From positions 124,001 through 188,000 of the forward strand of contig NZ_BAABHS010000007.1 in NCBI RefSeq assembly GCF_039542225.1: a stretch of DNA of 64,000 nt. Reading direction: 5' to 3'. This stretch comes from Yinghuangia aomiensis. Its GTDB lineage: Bacteria > Actinomycetota > Actinomycetes > Streptomycetales > Streptomycetaceae. This document shows, one piece after another, positions 27,148 to 36,097 of the stretch. Position numbers and translations under genes: made by a program. Each line of letters opens with the position of its first letter. Positions within the stretch are counted from its first letter, which is position 1. The notes beneath the pieces were generated by a model. That model saw only the letters and a list, made by a program, of their open reading frames with translations, was not told the origin of the DNA and made no database searches.

Positions 27148-27441
27148 GTGCCCCTCCTCGGCGCCGACGTCGACGACGCACCCCGGGTCCTCACCTTCGA
27201 CGCGCCGTCCCTGACCGTCGTCGCCGAAGTCGCCCGCCGCGCGGGACGCATCCGGCTGCACGGCCAGCTGACCGTCCCCCAGCGGGTGTGCCTGGAGATC
27301 CGGCACGCCGACGGCGTCCGCACGGTGCTCACCGACGACCTCGGCCGCTTCGCCGCCGCCGACCTGCCGCCGGGACTCATCGGCTTCGTCGCCTACACAG
27401 CCTCGGGGCTCCGCGAGGCCACGCACTGGATGGCCGTCTAG
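27148..27441 (+). CDS. 97-aa beta-sandwich protein, C-terminal half of the split family
   Basis: A GTG start with GAGG five bases upstream, overlapping the previous stop. The sequence PRVLTFDAPSLTVVAEVARR, RIRLHGQLTVPQRVCLEIRH and RTVLTDDLGRFAAADLPPGL is a carboxypeptidase-regulatory/transthyretin-like fold. It matches the C-terminal half of small proteins that usually follow sigma-factor genes. Here it stands in the +1 frame relative to the 57-aa ORF. Either a natural split or a frameshifted single gene. No sigma gene is adjacent. Confidence 0.65.
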   Translation: MPLLGADVDDAPRVLTFDAPSLTVVAEVARRAGRIRLHGQLTVPQRVCLEIRHADGVRTVLTDDLGRFAAADLPPGLIGFVAYTASGLREATHWMAV

Positions 27442-27463
27442 GCCGTGTCCGGCCGTGTGCTGC

Positions 27464-27513
27464 CCGGTGCGCGGACGCTCTCGCGGGCGACCGCAAGAGC
27501 GTCCGCGCACCGG
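27464..27513. terminator. Bidirectional terminator between split ORFs and sulfurtransferase
   Basis: Perfect 18-bp inverted repeat (27464-27481 and 27496-27513) with a 14-nt loop, placed between two convergent genes; the sulfurtransferase gene ends 6 nt further on. Confidence 0.85.
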
Positions 27514-27518
27514 CCGCG

Positions 27519-28358
27519 TCACTCCCCCGTCGCCACCGGCCGCGCCGGGTCGCTGCTCCAGCCGCTCCACGACGGCGCGTACAGCGCCGCGTCGATCCCG
27601 GCGCTCGCCAGCGCCAGCACCGTGTGCGACGCGGTGACACCCGAACCGCAGTAGGCCGCGACCCGCGCACCCGGCACCACGCCGAGCGCCGCGTACCGGG
27701 CACGCAGCGCCTCCGCGTCCAGCAGGCGGCCCTCGGCGTCCAGCGTCCCGGTCTCCGGCGCGTTCACCGCACCGGGGATGTGCCCGGCAACCGGGTCGAT
27801 CGGCTCCGTCTCGGCGCGGAAGCGCTCGGCCGCGCGCACGTCCAGCAGCACGCCGTCGGCCGGCAGCGCGGCGGCCTCGGCCGCGTCCAGCAGCCGCAGA
27901 CCACCCGGCTTCGCCGCGAAGTCGCCCGGCGCGGGCGCCGGTTCGACGGTGTCCACCGGCCGGCCGGCCGCGGTCCACGCCTGGAAGCCGCCGTCCAGGA
28001 CCCGCACCCGGTCGTGGCCGAAGTAGCGCAGCAGCCACCACACGCGCGACGCCGCGATGCCGTCGGCACCGTCGTAGGCGACCACGTCGCCGTCCGCGGA
28101 CACACCCGCGCGGCGCATCACCGCGGCGAACGCGTCCGCGTCCGGCAGCGGATGCCGCCCGGCCTCGCCGACCGGCGCCGACACCGGCGCGGACAGCTCG
28201 GAGTCCATGTCCACGAAGACCGCACCCGGCACGTGGCCCTCGCGGTACCAGCCGATTCCCGGCGGCCCGCCGAGCTTGTAGCGGATGTCGAGCACCACCG
28301 GCGGACGCTCGGAGCCCAGGGCGGCGGCCAGGTCGGCAACGGAGATCACAGGGTTCAT
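27519..28358 (-). CDS. sseA: Rhodanese-type sulfurtransferase (thiosulfate or 3-mercaptopyruvate)
   Basis: A 279-aa tandem-rhodanese protein. The inactive N-terminal domain (about 5-135) has VVLDIRYKLGG, GHVPGAVFVDMD and VVAYDG with Asp in place of Cys. The catalytic C-terminal domain (about 150-279) has LLDVRAAERF, GHIPGAVNAP and active-site Cys237 in YCGSGVTAS. The CGSGVTA loop is closer to 3-mercaptopyruvate sulfurtransferases than to the CRKGVTA loop of classical rhodanese. Role: sulfur transfer to cyanide or other acceptors, cytoplasmic. Confidence 0.92.
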   Translation of the reverse strand: MNPVISVADLAAALGSERPPVVLDIRYKLGGPPGIGWYREGHVPGAVFVDMDSELSAPVSAPVGEAGRHPLPDADAFAAVMRRAGVSADGDVVAYDGADGIAASRVWWLLRYFGHDRVRVLDGGFQAWTAAGRPVDTVEPAPAPGDFAAKPGGLRLLDAAEAAALPADGVLLDVRAAERFRAETEPIDPVAGHIPGAVNAPETGTLDAEGRLLDAEALRARYAALGVVPGARVAAYCGSGVTASHTVLALASAGIDAALYAPSWSGWSSDPARPVATGE

Positions 28359-28526
28359 CCCGCCATCCTCCCGCGTCCGCGCGGTCCCCCGTGCGGCCCG
28401 GCGCGCCGGGACCGCGCACCGCCCGCGCCGCACTGCCCGCGACAGTGCCCAGGCCACGTGCCAGCATCGGACAAGGAGGCTGTGGCGGCCCCGCCGCCCG
28501 CGAACGTCCGCCTGGGAGGCACCCGC

Positions 28527-29318
28527 ATGAGCATCATGACCGGCACATACCCTCCCGGAGTGCCCTGCTGGGCGGATCTCGGCACCGCCGACCCCGACGC
28601 CTCCCTCGCCTTCTACGGCACCGTCTTCGGCTGGCACGGCGCACCCGGCCCCGGGGACGCCGACTACTACACCTCCTGCGCGGTCCGCGGCCGCCGCGTC
28701 GCCGGAATCCGCCTGCTGCCCGAACCCGACCTGCCCATCGGCTGGACCACCTACCTGGCCACCGACGACGCCGACGCCGCCGTGGTGAAAGCCGCCGCCG
28801 AAGGCGCCGAAGTCACCTACCCCCCGATGGACGTCCTCGACATGGGACGGTTCGCCCTCCTCACCGACCCCACCGGCGCACCCTTCGGCCTGTGGCAGGC
28901 CCGCAGCCTGGTCGGCGCCGAACTCGTCAACGAACCCGGCGGCATCGTCTGGACCGAACTCCTCACCCGCAACACCCCGCGGGCCCTCGCCTTCTACGGC
29001 GCCCTCTTCGGCTACGCCTTCGAGGACATGAGCGCCGAAGGCTTCGACTACCACGCCTTCTCCGTCGACGACCGCCCCCGCGGCGGAATCATGGGCATGG
29101 ACGCCAACTGGCCCGACGAACTCCCCGCGCACTGGCACGTCACCTTCCGCGTCGCCGACACCGACGCCACCGCCGGACTCGTCCGCGCCGCGGGCGGCAC
29201 CGTCCTCAGCGAACCCCGGAACTCGCCCTACGGCCGCATCGCGCAATGCCGCGACCCGCACGGCGCGGACTTCGCCATCCTCAAGAGCGACGAACACGCC
29301 GAGGACCACACCGGATAA
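28527..29318 (+). CDS. Two-domain VOC (glyoxalase/bleomycin-resistance fold) protein
   Basis: A 263-aa protein with two vicinal-oxygen-chelate modules: residues about 8-125 (PCWADLGTADPDASLAFYGT, FALLTDPTGAPFGLWQ) and about 138-258 (IVWTELLTRNTPRALAFYGA, AQCRDPHGADFAILKS). This layout is that of SCO-type 27-kDa antigen/glyoxalase-like proteins. The function may be a small-molecule-binding or lyase activity; metal-ligand residues are incomplete. ATG with GGGAGG 8 nt upstream. Confidence 0.88.
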   Translation: MSIMTGTYPPGVPCWADLGTADPDASLAFYGTVFGWHGAPGPGDADYYTSCAVRGRRVAGIRLLPEPDLPIGWTTYLATDDADAAVVKAAAEGAEVTYPPMDVLDMGRFALLTDPTGAPFGLWQARSLVGAELVNEPGGIVWTELLTRNTPRALAFYGALFGYAFEDMSAEGFDYHAFSVDDRPRGGIMGMDANWPDELPAHWHVTFRVADTDATAGLVRAAGGTVLSEPRNSPYGRIAQCRDPHGADFAILKSDEHAEDHTG

Positions 29319-29526
29319 GCCGACCGGGCGATCCACCTGCCCCCATCGGACGAACGCTGCGCTCTTCGGACCAGCGGCAACCACCCGAACGCCCGCCGAT
29401 GTCCTCACGTAGAGTCGGAACCGTCGGGCCTGCCCGGGAGTTGATACGGCGTCACCGTTTCGCCGCTTGTCGGCCCCGGGCCGCACGGGTCCGCCCGACA
29501 CCGACCACTCAAGGGGGTTCGCCACC

Positions 29527-29613
29527 ATGGGCAAACTGTTCAAGATCGTCCTGCCGGTCGCCATCGTCGCCGGCCTCGCCTCGGTCCTGCTCAAGAAGCG
29601 CAAGCAGGCCTGA
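29527..29613 (+). CDS. 28-aa cationic membrane peptide
   Basis: A tiny ORF, MGKLFKIVLPVAIVAGLASV then LLKKRKQA: a single hydrophobic helix with a strongly basic end. Upstream is AAGGGGG, an excellent Shine-Dalgarno, 7-8 nt before ATG. A terminator hairpin follows the stop by 13 nt, so it is a complete, stand-alone transcription unit. Function unknown; it may be a small membrane-protein partner or a toxin-like peptide. Confidence 0.75.
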   Translation: MGKLFKIVLPVAIVAGLASVLLKKRKQA

Positions 29614-29626
29614 GACCACGCGTCCC

Positions 29627-29669
29627 GGTGGTTTGCGGGACCGGACGAAACCCGGCCCCGCAAACCACC
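29627..29669. terminator. Bidirectional terminator after the 28-aa gene
   Basis: An 18-bp stem (29627-29644 and 29652-29669) with one mismatch and a 7-nt ACGAAAC loop, between the convergent 28-aa gene and the phosphodiesterase gene. Confidence 0.85.
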
Positions 29670-29682
29670 CGGAAGACCCCGC

Positions 29683-30846
29683 TCAGGCGTGGACTTCGAG
29701 CAGCGGCACCAGCTGCTCCACCGGCGTCATCGAGCCGTGCAGGCCCACCATCCGCGATTCGTTCGGCTCCCGCCGCGTCGCCACGATCGCGACATCCGCC
29801 CACGGCGCCGCCACCACATCGCCGATCCGGTAGTACACCCGCTCCTCGACCGGCCCGAACCAGCCCGCGTCGATCGCCTGGTCGCGCGACAGCACCCAGC
29901 AGCTGTCCGCCAGCACGTCCTGCCAGATCGCCAGCACATCGCCCGCCGCACCCGGCACCGCATACACATGCCGCGCCCGGCCCTCGCCGCCCAGCAGCGC
30001 GACACCGGCCGACAGCTCCGGATCGGTGTCCACGTCGATGCGGTCCTCCATCGGCACATCGATCATGCCGTGGTCCGCCGTCACGTACAGCGCCGTCCCG
30101 CGCGGCAGTTGCTCCGCCAAACGGCGCACCAGACCATCCACGCGCGACAGTTCGATCCGCCACGCATCCGACTGGCAGCCGTAGCCGTGACCGGCCTTGT
30201 CGACGTCGCTCACATACGTGTAGACGAGCACCGGGCCCGGCTGCGCCAACTGGTCGAGAACGCCCTGCACGCGTGCCTCGCCCGCCGCCGCGGCCACATA
30301 CCGGCCGCCCTGCAGCGCCACCTGCGTCAGCGGCGTGTGCTCGAACATCGGATCCGACACCTGCGCGACGGTGATGCCCGCGGCCGCGGCCCGCTCCATC
30401 AACGGCGGATGCGGCTGCCACTCGCGCGGCGGCACGTACGGGTCCCAGCGCAGCTGGTTCATCAGCCGCGCGTCACCCGGGATCGCCACCGTGTAGCCCA
30501 TCAACCCGTGCGCACCCGGCGGCAGCCCGGTGCCGAACGAGGCCAGGCTCGTCGCCGTCGTCGCCGGGAAGCCCGCGGTGATCGGCTCCCCGCGGCCGCC
30601 CCACGAACCGGGGATCAGCGACGTCAGGAACGGCGCCCACTCCGGGTTCGCCTTCAGCAGCTCCCAGCCGAGACCGTCGACGAGGAACACCACGGCCCGC
30701 TCCGTCGCGGGCAGGCCGAGCACATTGGTCTCGCCCGCCATGCCCAGCGACGCGGCGACGGACGGAAGCAGATCGGACAGCGCCCCGGTGCCGTAACGCG
30801 GTACCGGGACGGGCGGCGGTTCCGGAGCCCAGGCTGCGGCGCTCAC
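29683..30846 (-). CDS. Nucleotide pyrophosphatase/phosphodiesterase-like protein
   Basis: A 387-aa alkaline-phosphatase-superfamily protein. Metal and catalytic sites visible: AVVFLVDGLGWELL (first Asp), the Thr nucleophile region ITAGFPATTATSLASFGTGL with GAHGLMGY, YVSDVDKAGHGYG (Asp and His ligands) and VTADHGMIDVP (Asp-His pair). It should hydrolyse phosphodiester or pyrophosphate bonds of nucleotides or similar. No signal peptide is evident, so it is probably cytoplasmic. The GTG start overlaps the DUF5998 stop by 4 nt (coupled). Confidence 0.88.
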   Translation of the reverse strand: MSAAAWAPEPPPVPVPRYGTGALSDLLPSVAASLGMAGETNVLGLPATERAVVFLVDGLGWELLKANPEWAPFLTSLIPGSWGGRGEPITAGFPATTATSLASFGTGLPPGAHGLMGYTVAIPGDARLMNQLRWDPYVPPREWQPHPPLMERAAAAGITVAQVSDPMFEHTPLTQVALQGGRYVAAAAGEARVQGVLDQLAQPGPVLVYTYVSDVDKAGHGYGCQSDAWRIELSRVDGLVRRLAEQLPRGTALYVTADHGMIDVPMEDRIDVDTDPELSAGVALLGGEGRARHVYAVPGAAGDVLAIWQDVLADSCWVLSRDQAIDAGWFGPVEERVYYRIGDVVAAPWADVAIVATRREPNESRMVGLHGSMTPVEQLVPLLEVHA

Positions 30847-31430
30847 CGGCCGATGCCGGCGACGGCCTCGGACAGGCGCTTCGCGAACGCCAGCGTGCGC
30901 TCGACCGCGTCGGGGCCGTCGGCCGCCTCGCTGACCCGCAGCGACAGGTCGTCGGCGGTCATCGCGCCCGTGTAGCCGTGGTCGATGTCGCAGTTCGGGT
31001 CGGCGCAGCCGGCCGGCTCCAGGTCGATGCGGCCCACCGCGCCCCAGCCGATGGTGAGGACGACCTCGCGCGGCGGGGCGCCCGGCACGTACTCGGCCGG
31101 GTTGCCGACGACGCGGCTGACCACGACGGACTCGATGCGGTCGATGCGGACGGTCTCGGTCGACGTGGTCGCGTACGGCGTCGGCGACGTGTCGTCGGGC
31201 GCGTGCTCGTCGGTGTGGCTGACCAGGAAGCGGCCGGGGGTGAGCACGAGGACGGTCACATGCCGCCGGACCTCGTTGGAGTCGAACGTCGTCTCCTGGT
31301 GCACCAGGTACGCATCGACCTGCTCGGTCCCGATCGTGGACTCGACCGCGTCGGCAACGAGGGCGGGGTAGTAGCCGCTGCGCTCGATCGCCGTACGCAA
31401 ACCCTGAGTCGAGGTGGAGGTCTTCGCCAT
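30843..31430 (-). CDS. DUF5998 family protein
   Basis: A 195-aa soluble protein that starts MAKTSTSTQGLRTAIERSGY. Conserved features are YPALVADAVESTIGTEQVDA, HQETTFDSNEVRRHVTVLVL and a late cysteine pair in CADPNCDIDHGYTG followed by DLSLRVSEAADG. The family sits upstream of the phosphodiesterase in Streptomyces; function unknown. The Cys-x4-Cys and Asp-x-Asp-His could bind a metal. It heads a two-gene operon with a long 5-prime spacer. Confidence 0.88.
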   Translation of the reverse strand: MAKTSTSTQGLRTAIERSGYYPALVADAVESTIGTEQVDAYLVHQETTFDSNEVRRHVTVLVLTPGRFLVSHTDEHAPDDTSPTPYATTSTETVRIDRIESVVVSRVVGNPAEYVPGAPPREVVLTIGWGAVGRIDLEPAGCADPNCDIDHGYTGAMTADDLSLRVSEAADGPDAVERTLAFAKRLSEAVAGIGR

Positions 31431-32161
31431 GCCCCCATCCTGGCACCTTTGGGCGCGCGCGTGCGCCATCCGGGCGTTCGCGGCGCACCTCCGCACAACC
31501 TCCGGGGCCCGTCCGAACCGGGGCGCCGCCCGGGCCGCCACGCTCGGCAGCGGCCTTATAACTCTTTGTCGATGTCCTGACAGTCCCCGTACGGGTGACG
31601 GGGAGGCACACGGCCGCCCCGCCTGGTCCCACCGCGCAACCGCGCGCCCTCCACGCGCCCTCCCCCGCGGCCTTCCGAACCGGTTGACTGTCGGTTGTGC
31701 AGGACGGACGGGGAGACAGGGACACACCGCTCGCGCGGTGAGCCCCGACGCCCGGCACACACGTCCGGGTCTCCGCGCCGGAGACCCGGGCGACACCGCG
31801 ACCGCGCCGGCGGGATCGGGGAAACCCGGCGTGGGAGCGGTCGGTCCGGTGGACCGGCCGGCATGAGGGCACCGCCGCGTGGAGGGCGGTGCGGAGGGGC
31901 ATGGCGGCGGGTCGGACGGGCGGGCCGCAACGGCGGCGCGGGTGCCACGGCTCGGGGTGGCATCGGCGCCGCGGGCGGCCGAGGCGGGCGGCGGTACGGC
32001 TCTGTGGTCGGGTCTGTACCGCCCCCGCTCCACGTTGGGCCCTCCCTCTCCCACCGAGCGCCGCAGGCCCCTCCCCCGCCTCCACCGCCATCTCCGACTC
32101 TCGCGCAGCCGGTCGCCGATGTCGCGCTTCGAAAGCTTGTCCTGTGGACGAGTGGGCGGCC
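31431..32161. other. 730-bp region without a recognisable gene
   Basis: Open frames here have no recognisable product and no good ribosome site. On the minus strand TGTCAG-N16-TATAAG (31582-31555) is the best promoter-like element for DUF5998. A perfect 11-bp hairpin CCGGGTCTCCG/CGGAGACCCGG (31765-31789) without a T-run could end the YihY transcript. Runs of CCCTCCC near 32038-32080 give strand-biased composition. Confidence 0.5.
31555..31582 (-). promoter_or_regulatory. Possible DUF5998 operon promoter
   Basis: Minus strand reads TGTCAG, 16 nt, TATAAG. The -10 is good for this GC-rich context, the -35 is poor. The transcript would have a leader of about 115 nt. Confidence 0.3.
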
Positions 32162-33070
32162 TCAGACCTCGGTCTGTTCACAGAGCGAGCGAGGGCCTGT
32201 TTTCTCCTCGTCATCGACGTGGTCCGGCGGATGCTTGGCCGTGGCCGTCCACGCCGCGCAGAACAGCAGCAGCCGGGTCGCGAAGTAGATCCACAGCAGC
32301 AGCGCCACCGGCACCCCGAACGCGCCGTACATGCTCTTCCCGGCGACCTGCGCGATGTAGCTGGCGACCAGCACCTTGAGGACTTCGAAGCCGACCGCGC
32401 CGATCAGCGCCCCGCGGAACGCGGTGCGCCGCGGCATCTCCAGCCGCGGCATGCCGACCAGCAGGTAGAGGAACAGCACGACGCCCGCGAGCACCGCCAC
32501 CCCGAACGCGGCGACCTGCAGCAGGATCCGCCCCACCGGTTCGTCGTCGAGGCCGATCGCCTTCGACACGTGCCCGATGACCGCGGTCGCGAACGCCGAG
32601 GCGCCGACCGACACCGCCATCGCCAGGCCGAGCCCGGCGAGCGTCGCGATGTCCTTCGACTTCATCAGCAGCGTCTTCTCGATGCCGTCCGGCGGCGGTT
32701 GGTCGCCGAACCACATCTCGCGGATCGCCGGGCGCAGCGCACCGACCCAGCCGAGGCCGAGGTAGAGCAGCAGCAGGCCGCCGACCAGGCCGACTTCGCC
32801 GGCGTTGTCGACGAGGCCGTTGACGTCGACCTTGTCGGCGATGCCGGGGATCTGGTCGGAGATCTTCCCCTGCATGTCCTGCACGCGCCCGGGGCTGAGC
32901 GTCGCCGCGACGACCGCGGCGGAGAGGGCGATGAGCGGGAACAGCGCGAGGAAGCCGTAGAACGCGACCGCGGCGGCGGCGAAGTTGCCGTTGCGTTCGG
33001 TGTAGCGGTCGTACGCCTCCAAAGTGCGCCCGATGACGGGCAGGCCGTCCAATTTCTCGCGGAACGCCAC
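32162..33070 (-). CDS. YihY/virulence factor BrkB family membrane protein
   Basis: A 302-aa protein with about six membrane segments. The N-terminal LEAYDRYTERNGNFAAAAVA and FYGFLALFPLIALSAAVVAA are the hallmark of the YihY/BrkB family, followed by LLLLYLGLGWVGALRPAIRE and YGAFGVPVALLLWIYFATRL. GTG start chosen with GGGGCGGGGAC just upstream. Despite old names (RNase BN), these are membrane proteins of unclear role, possibly transport or envelope assembly. The gene starts 35 nt after the stop of the Pat-like gene on the same strand. Confidence 0.9.
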   Translation of the reverse strand: MAFREKLDGLPVIGRTLEAYDRYTERNGNFAAAAVAFYGFLALFPLIALSAAVVAATLSPGRVQDMQGKISDQIPGIADKVDVNGLVDNAGEVGLVGGLLLLYLGLGWVGALRPAIREMWFGDQPPPDGIEKTLLMKSKDIATLAGLGLAMAVSVGASAFATAVIGHVSKAIGLDDEPVGRILLQVAAFGVAVLAGVVLFLYLLVGMPRLEMPRRTAFRGALIGAVGFEVLKVLVASYIAQVAGKSMYGAFGVPVALLLWIYFATRLLLFCAAWTATAKHPPDHVDDEEKTGPRSLCEQTEV

Positions 33071-33105
33071 GTCCCCGCCCCAAGCCTCGTCGTTCGTGTC
33101 GCCGA

Positions 33106-35865
33106 TCAGTATGGATTGCGCATGGCCCGCGGCCCCAGGTCCGTCCGGGCCGGCGGTCGGGACAGCCGAACACGCGCGTCGAGCACGGTCAACCCGCCTT
33201 CGGTCACCACCACCGGGTCGAGCTGTACCGAGGTGACGTGCGGCAGGTCGTCGGCGAGCTGCGAGAGCCGCAGCAGGAGTTCCTCCAGTGCCGCCACGTC
33301 GACGGGCGGCGCCCCGCGGTAGCCGAACAGCACCGGTGCCGCGCGGATGTCCCGGACCAGGTCGGCGACGTCCTGGTCGGTGGCGGGGACGAGCCGGTGC
33401 GCGACGTCGCCGAGCAGTTCCGACGCCGGTCCGGCCAGGCCGAAGTGCAGCAGGGTGCCGAAGGATTCGTCGTAGGTGAGGCCGACGGTCGTGGCGACGC
33501 CGCGCGGTGCCATGCGCTGCACGACGAGGCGGGCCTGGTCGGGGCCGCCGAGGCGGGCGGACATCCGGCGGAAGGCGCGGCGGAGGCCGACTTCGGTGCC
33601 GAGGTCGAGGCGTACGCCGTCCAAGTCGACGCGGTGGCGCAGGTGTTCGGCGATGGTCTTGAGGACGACGGGGTAGCCGAGCTGTTCCGCGGCGGCGATG
33701 GCGGCGTCTTCGCTGTCGACGCGGATGGCGGGGCTGGGGTGGATGCCGTAGCAGCCGAGGAGTTCGGCGGTTTCGCTCGGGGACAGTCCGGCGGCGTCCG
33801 CGGCGCCGAGGCGGGCGCGGACGAGGGAGCGCGCGGCGTCGGCCTGGACGTCGTCGAAGTCCACATGTTCGCCGGCGGGGCGGCGGCGCCAGGCGGCATA
33901 GCGGACGACTTCGGCGAGGGCGCGGACGGCGTTCTCGGGTGCCGGGTAGGAGGGTACGGAGCCCTGGGCGGGGATGCCGTCGGGGTCGAGGCGGCGGAGT
34001 TGGTCGGGCAGGCCCTCGTGGGCGAGGTAGGTCGCGAGGAGGGGTTTGCCGACGGCGACGGCGCGTTCGGCCATGTCCGCGATGACGCGGGCGACGTCGT
34101 CGCCGTGGGTGGTGAGGGGCGGGATGAAGACGGTGACCACCGCGTCGACGTCGTCGGCGTCGAGGCTGTCGCCGAGGGCTTTGCGGAAGTCGTCGGGGGT
34201 GGCCGAGGTGGTGAGGTCGACGGGTCGCAGCGGGTCCAGCCCGGCGCTGGTGGCGGCGTCCTGGGCGAGGAGGCCCAGGGAATCGGAGTTGCCGACGATG
34301 GCGACGCGGCCGCCCGCGGGCAGCGGTTGGTAGGCGAGGAGTTGGGCCACGTCGAACATTTCGGCGACGGTGGGCACCCGGATGACGCCGGCTTGGCGGA
34401 AGAGCGAGTCGACGGCTTTGTCGTCGAGGGTCAGCGCGCGCGTCGCGTGCCCGAGCGGGATGCGCTGCGCGTGGTGGAGGCTCTTGACCGCGACGACGGG
34501 CTTGGTGCGCGCCACGCGCCGCGCGAGGCGGGTGAACTTGCGCGGGTTGCCGAGGGATTCGAGGTGCAGGAGGACGACGTCGGTGGCCGGGTCGTCTTCC
34601 CAGTACTGGAGGAGGTCGTTGCCGGAGACGTCGGCGCGGTTGCCCGCCGAGACGAACGTGGAGAGTCCGATGCCGCGGTTGACGGTGGATTCGAGGATCG
34701 CGATGCCGAGGGCGCCGGACTGGGCGAACATCCCGACGCGGCCGCGGCGCGGCATACGCGGCGAGAGGCTGGCGTTGACGCCGACGGCGGGGTCGGTGTT
34801 GAGGATGCCGAGGCAGTTCGGGCCGATGACGCGCATGCCGAGGCTGCGGGCGGTGATGACGAGGCGGCGCTGCCGGGCCCGGCCTTCGGGTCCGGTCTCG
34901 GCGAATCCGGAGGAGACGACGACCAGTCCGCGGACGCTTTTGCGGCCGCATTCGACGACGACGTCCTGGACCGCGGGCGCGGGGACGGCGACGACGGCGA
35001 GGTCGACGCTGTCGGGGATGTCGCGGACCGACGCGTAGGAGGGGAAGCCTTCGATGGGCTCGCCGGACGCGGACGGGTTGACGGCGTAGACGGGCCCGGT
35101 GAAGCCGCTCGCGGCGAGGTTGCGCAGGAGCGTGTTGCCGACGGTGCCTTCGTGGCGTCCGGCGCCGACGACGGCGACCGACCGCGGGTTGAGGAGGCGT
35201 CCGGTGGAGCCCGCTTCGGCGCGGTGCTCGCGGGCGAGCATGACGGCCGTGGAGGTGTCGGTGGGCCGGAGGTCGAGGGTGAGGCGGACGACGCCGTCTT
35301 CGAAGGCGGACTGCTGGGTGTAGCCGGCTTCGGTGAAGACCTTGATCATGCGCCGGTTGGACGGCAGCACGTCGGCGACGAACTTGCGGATGCCGCGTTC
35401 CCGGGCGACGTCGGCGATGTGCTCCAAGAGGACGGAAGCGACGCCGCGGCCCTGCTGGTCGTCCTGGACGAGGAAGGCGACTTCGGCGGTGGAGGACCGG
35501 CCGCCGGGGCCGGTGCGGACCGCGCGGCCGTCCGGACCGATGCGGTCGTAGCGGACGATCGCCACCATGTTGCCGCCGGAGAACAGGCCGAGGCCCACGC
35601 GGTCGACCCAGTCGTGGTGGGTGAAGTGGCGGACGTCGCGTTCGGAGAGCCGCGGATAGGGCGTGAAGAACCGCAGGTACTTCGACTCGTCGGAGACGCG
35701 GGCGTAGAAGTCGACGAGGCGTTGCGCGTCGTCGGGCCCCACGGGGCGCACGTGGGCGGTCGCGCCGTCGCGGAGGACGACGTCGGCTTCCCAGTGCGCG
35801 GGATAGGCCGGCGGTGCGGGTGGCCGCTGGGCGGGCGGGGTGGTCGGCGGGTCTGTCGGCTCCAC
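33106..35865 (-). CDS. GNAT acetyltransferase fused to NDP-forming acyl-CoA synthetase-like domains
   Basis: A 919-aa multidomain protein. N-terminal GNAT domain (about 30-195) with VAFLVQDDQQGRGVASVLLE as the acetyl-CoA loop; then a CoA-binding domain (about 225-330; PRSVAVVGAGRHEGTVGNTL), a ligase-CoA domain (IGPNCLGILNTDPAVGVNAS, GMFAQSGALGIAILE) and an ATP-grasp domain (about 690-915). The order matches protein acetyltransferase PatA of S. lividans, which acetylates acetyl-CoA synthetase. The catalytic His usual in active synthetases should be checked. GTG at 35865 selected because the frame upstream is low-complexity Arg/Ala/Pro. Confidence 0.88.
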   Translation of the reverse strand: MEPTDPPTTPPAQRPPAPPAYPAHWEADVVLRDGATAHVRPVGPDDAQRLVDFYARVSDESKYLRFFTPYPRLSERDVRHFTHHDWVDRVGLGLFSGGNMVAIVRYDRIGPDGRAVRTGPGGRSSTAEVAFLVQDDQQGRGVASVLLEHIADVARERGIRKFVADVLPSNRRMIKVFTEAGYTQQSAFEDGVVRLTLDLRPTDTSTAVMLAREHRAEAGSTGRLLNPRSVAVVGAGRHEGTVGNTLLRNLAASGFTGPVYAVNPSASGEPIEGFPSYASVRDIPDSVDLAVVAVPAPAVQDVVVECGRKSVRGLVVVSSGFAETGPEGRARQRRLVITARSLGMRVIGPNCLGILNTDPAVGVNASLSPRMPRRGRVGMFAQSGALGIAILESTVNRGIGLSTFVSAGNRADVSGNDLLQYWEDDPATDVVLLHLESLGNPRKFTRLARRVARTKPVVAVKSLHHAQRIPLGHATRALTLDDKAVDSLFRQAGVIRVPTVAEMFDVAQLLAYQPLPAGGRVAIVGNSDSLGLLAQDAATSAGLDPLRPVDLTTSATPDDFRKALGDSLDADDVDAVVTVFIPPLTTHGDDVARVIADMAERAVAVGKPLLATYLAHEGLPDQLRRLDPDGIPAQGSVPSYPAPENAVRALAEVVRYAAWRRRPAGEHVDFDDVQADAARSLVRARLGAADAAGLSPSETAELLGCYGIHPSPAIRVDSEDAAIAAAEQLGYPVVLKTIAEHLRHRVDLDGVRLDLGTEVGLRRAFRRMSARLGGPDQARLVVQRMAPRGVATTVGLTYDESFGTLLHFGLAGPASELLGDVAHRLVPATDQDVADLVRDIRAAPVLFGYRGAPPVDVAALEELLLRLSQLADDLPHVTSVQLDPVVVTEGGLTVLDARVRLSRPPARTDLGPRAMRNPY

Positions 35866-36097
35866 GCTGTCGACACTAAGCCACGCGCGTGCGGTGCAGC
35901 GAGGAGGTGTCCGGGTGGCGAAGCGGCGCGCGGGTCCGGGACGAGGAGCGGCCGGAGGCCTGGCGCGAAGGTCGGCGCGCAGGATGGCGCGAGGCATGGC
36001 GCAAGGTGTGTGGAAAACCCTCTCGCTGAACGCGATGACGCCCCGCTACCGTCCGAGTACGGTGTCGGATGATTTCGACGGGGGTCCGGGGGGCGAC

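Noticed and set aside
32162..34951. Very long stop-free frame antisense or offset to the Pat-like gene
   Set aside because: Arg/Pro/Ala-rich translation without domains; an effect of high GC at third positions of the real gene.
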